Below are positions 7,155 to 9,025 of a stretch of DNA of 9,025 nucleotides, in pieces; position 1 is the stretch's first letter; each line of letters begins with the position of its first letter. The position numbers were made by a program, and so were the translations under genes. The notes beneath the pieces were generated by a model that saw only the letters and a list, made by a program, of their open reading frames with translations, was not told the DNA's origin and did no database searches. Location: positions 1-9,025 of the forward strand of contig JALVTX010000103.1 in the NCBI GenBank assembly GCA_027035825.1, in the 5' to 3' direction. The stretch comes from Mariprofundaceae bacterium (lineage in GTDB: Bacteria > Pseudomonadota > Zetaproteobacteria > Mariprofundales > Mariprofundaceae).

Positions 7155-9025
7155 TTGGAATGCCTCCATGCTCCATCGCGTATCCTTCAGTCCGCCAAAG
7201 CCGCGCGCCATCTGGAGTTCCATGCGCACTCGGCCGTCCGTGCGCCTCGGAATGCCGAAACGCAACATCCCTCCCCGGACATGCCATTGCATCACACGAA
7301 TGAACCGGCCCGCAGCCAGATCCTCCGGCAGGCTGGCCGTGAAGTCGCCCTGGTCAAAAAACAGGGCTGGCGCCCCATACACGCGCAACAACTCCTCGCG
7401 CACCCGCCGAAACTGGCGCTCCGATCCGGGCGCATCGCGAACATTGTCAAACGCCACCACCAGAGCGACGCGCCGCACCTGTCCGCCAGACACCTCCACG
7501 GCCAACCGCTGGCGTTGGTCGATATCGCGCAAAAACCGCCCTTCCCACACGAGGAAACCCGCCTGCCGCGCCGGCTTGCCAAAGCCCGCCCCAGCCAGCA
7601 TCCGTTCCGCCTCGGCCACCGGCATCCCGGGACGCAGCCGCGAGATGTCCAGCGCCAGTCGTTCCACCGCCGGCTGCGCCGCCGCGCCAGCCGCGGACGC
7701 TCCTCCGCCGGATTCCGTTGCCGCAAACCGTCGCGCCGGACGGTCGAAATTCAGCGTCAGGAATGCTCCCAGCCGCCAGGCATCGGTGCGGGCCAGGGTC
7801 GCCCTGTCCGGATTGCGCTCATACCAGTTGCCTTCCACGCCGAAGATCCACGCCTGGCGCGTGTAGGTGTAGTTCAGCCCCGCCGTGCGCGTCACCAGGC
7901 CCAGATCGTTCGTCGGCCGCGACTGATCCAGGGCCGACCAGCTCACCGAAATCGCGTGCGGACCGCGACGCGCGTTCAGGTTCAGCGTGGGATTGATGTC
8001 CCGCGTCGGCTGGCTGCCCTGGGCGCGCGTGACGCGATAGGAAATGCCCGGCGACACCGTCCCTTCCCAACCCAGCGCCTCCACGCGCCAGTCCACGCCG
8101 CCGCTGAACTGGCGCGTGATGGTCGTCCCGCCCCCGCCAGCCCGATCACGCGCGCTCAGATAGAAAAACCCGCCGCGCGCCGACAGCCGGTCCGTCACGC
8201 CCTGCACCAGATTCACGTTCACCGATTTCGTCACCGTGTTTGTCGTCAAGTCCCGGCTCTTCGCGATCTGCTCGAATGCATCCAGGCCGCCGGAGAGCCC
8301 CTCCGCCCACATCGGGCCGCTCAGATTGAAGCCATAGACATTCGTATCCAGCGGATTGGCCGTCTGCCATGCCGTGCGGAAACGCTGAACCCGGCCGCGC
8401 GCCGTCAGGCCGCTGGCGAACCGCCACGACAGATGCCCCTCGGCCGAGCGCCTGTCCGGCTGGATATTGCCGCCGTTGGGCCGGTAGTCTTGCTCATAGG
8501 CCTCGAACCTCGCCCGATACCCCAAGGCTGGCAGGCGCTCGGGCGAGCCCGAAACCTGCGCGAAGAAGCCGTTGCCCTGCCGGTTCTGTCCCGTGCCCAA
8601 GCCATTCAGGTCCGCATGGTCGCCGATGAACCGGCCGGCCTCGCCCTCCACCGTCAGGCGCTGCGCCAGCCAGCCGCCGCCCAGCACGCCCGTCTTCTCA
8701 TAGGCCAGGCTGGCCACATACTGGCGGCGCGAAAGCAGGCCGTTCGCCGCGTCGGCCTTGCGGTGATTGAACACCACGTTCGCCGCCATCCGCCCCCACG
8801 CCGGATGCTCCACCAACCAGGACGCGCCGTTGCTCCAGTCGTCCTTCAACTGGAAACTGCGCCAGGCTGGCGAACCGCCGCCCGAGAACAGCAGCAGGGA
8901 TTGCCGCGCGCCGCCCCAGTCGCCCAGCGGCTGCAACTCCACCTGAACGCCCTTCAGCGGCCGCTGCATGGTGCGAAAGCTGGTGTAGGCATAGAAATCG
9001 CCCGCGTCCAGCCGCCACGGCAGCC
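7152..9025 (-). CDS. Outer-membrane beta-barrel protein with C-terminal globular domain (partial, 5' end outside window)
   Basis: The frame is open to the right edge, so 623 residues are visible and the start and signal peptide are missing. Roughly the first 430 visible residues show barrel-like alternating polar/hydrophobic strands rich in Tyr, Trp and Arg, separated by turns with G, N and D, for example GLTARGRVQRFRTAWQT, YVASLAYEKTG and RLGAFLTLNFD as the probable last strand. A flexible Gly/Ala/Ser linker (about 7650-7725) follows, then a C-terminal domain of about 160 residues (7640-7152). That domain starts with LRPGMPVAEAERML, which resembles the GMT/GMS-plus-helix opening of SmpA/OmlA (BamE-like) domains. 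It ends with MLRFGIPRR and MELQMARGF. I do not recognise a named family. It is probably an outer-membrane channel or assembly component encoded with the FecR-domain and repeat proteins. The internal ATG at 8969 is not the true start. Confidence 0.75.
   Translation of the reverse strand, partial: LPWRLDAGDFYAYTSFRTMQRPLKGVQVELQPLGDWGGARQSLLLFSGGGSPAWRSFQLKDDWSNGASWLVEHPAWGRMAANVVFNHRKADAANGLLSRRQYVASLAYEKTGVLGGGWLAQRLTVEGEAGRFIGDHADLNGLGTGQNRQGNGFFAQVSGSPERLPALGYRARFEAYEQDYRPNGGNIQPDRRSAEGHLSWRFASGLTARGRVQRFRTAWQTANPLDTNVYGFNLSGPMWAEGLSGGLDAFEQIAKSRDLTTNTVTKSVNVNLVQGVTDRLSARGGFFYLSARDRAGGGGTTITRQFSGGVDWRVEALGWEGTVSPGISYRVTRAQGSQPTRDINPTLNLNARRGPHAISVSWSALDQSRPTNDLGLVTRTAGLNYTYTRQAWIFGVEGNWYERNPDRATLARTDAWRLGAFLTLNFDRPARRFAATESGGGASAAGAAAQPAVERLALDISRLRPGMPVAEAERMLAGAGFGKPARQAGFLVWEGRFLRDIDQRQRLAVEVSGGQVRRVALVVAFDNVRDAPGSERQFRRVREELLRVYGAPALFFDQGDFTASLPEDLAAGRFIRVMQWHVRGGMLRFGIPRRTDGRVRMELQMARGFGGLKDTRWSMEAFQ

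Noticed and set aside
5063..7303. A 746-codon open frame on the plus strand, antisense to the FecR-domain and repeat genes
   Set aside because: The translation is dominated by Arg, His, Ala and Gly with no domain, signal peptide or plausible start. It mirrors the codon bias of the real minus-strand genes, and such long antisense frames are expected in GC-rich DNA.

Overview
The window is GC-rich chromosomal DNA, most likely from a beta- or gammaproteobacterium. The main reason is the housekeeping order at the left end: a C-terminal remnant that fits prs, then rplY (long, two-domain L25), pth and ychF, an arrangement common in those classes. A WspR-type diguanylate cyclase, a classical low-molecular-weight thioredoxin reductase and an outer-membrane barrel also indicate a Gram-negative cell. 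I see no mobile element, CRISPR array, tRNA or rRNA.

Plus strand, 1-3528: the last codons of a probable prs gene contain a good sigma70-type promoter (TTTACG, 16 bp, TATAAT). It would drive rplY, pth and ychF, which are packed 6 nt and 1 nt apart. These act in translation: a 5S rRNA-binding protein, peptidyl-tRNA recycling, and a ribosome-associated ATPase. After a 49-nt gap comes a gene for a receiver-GGDEF protein closely resembling WspR, with an intact active site and an inhibitory I-site, but with no other wsp gene nearby.

Minus strand, 9025 down to 3548: four consecutive genes form a tightly coupled envelope operon. In transcription order these are a large outer-membrane beta-barrel with an extra C-terminal globular domain (its 5' end lies beyond the window), an exported FecR-domain protein, an exported protein with four 29-30-residue repeats and a cysteine-containing C-terminal domain, and a small exported protein with an acidic tail. 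The joints are a TAA stop built into a perfect TAAGGAGG ribosome-binding site, a TAG stop abutting a GTG start, and an ATGA overlap. trxB follows on the same strand after 85 nt and has its own probable promoter. It converges with the diguanylate cyclase gene across 19 nt.

The four-gene operon is the part I cannot match to a named system. The parts list (barrel, periplasmic FecR-domain protein, repeat-bearing exported protein, small periplasmic protein) is consistent with a surface-assembly, export or sensing device. That function is inference. The housekeeping genes and trxB are ordinary.
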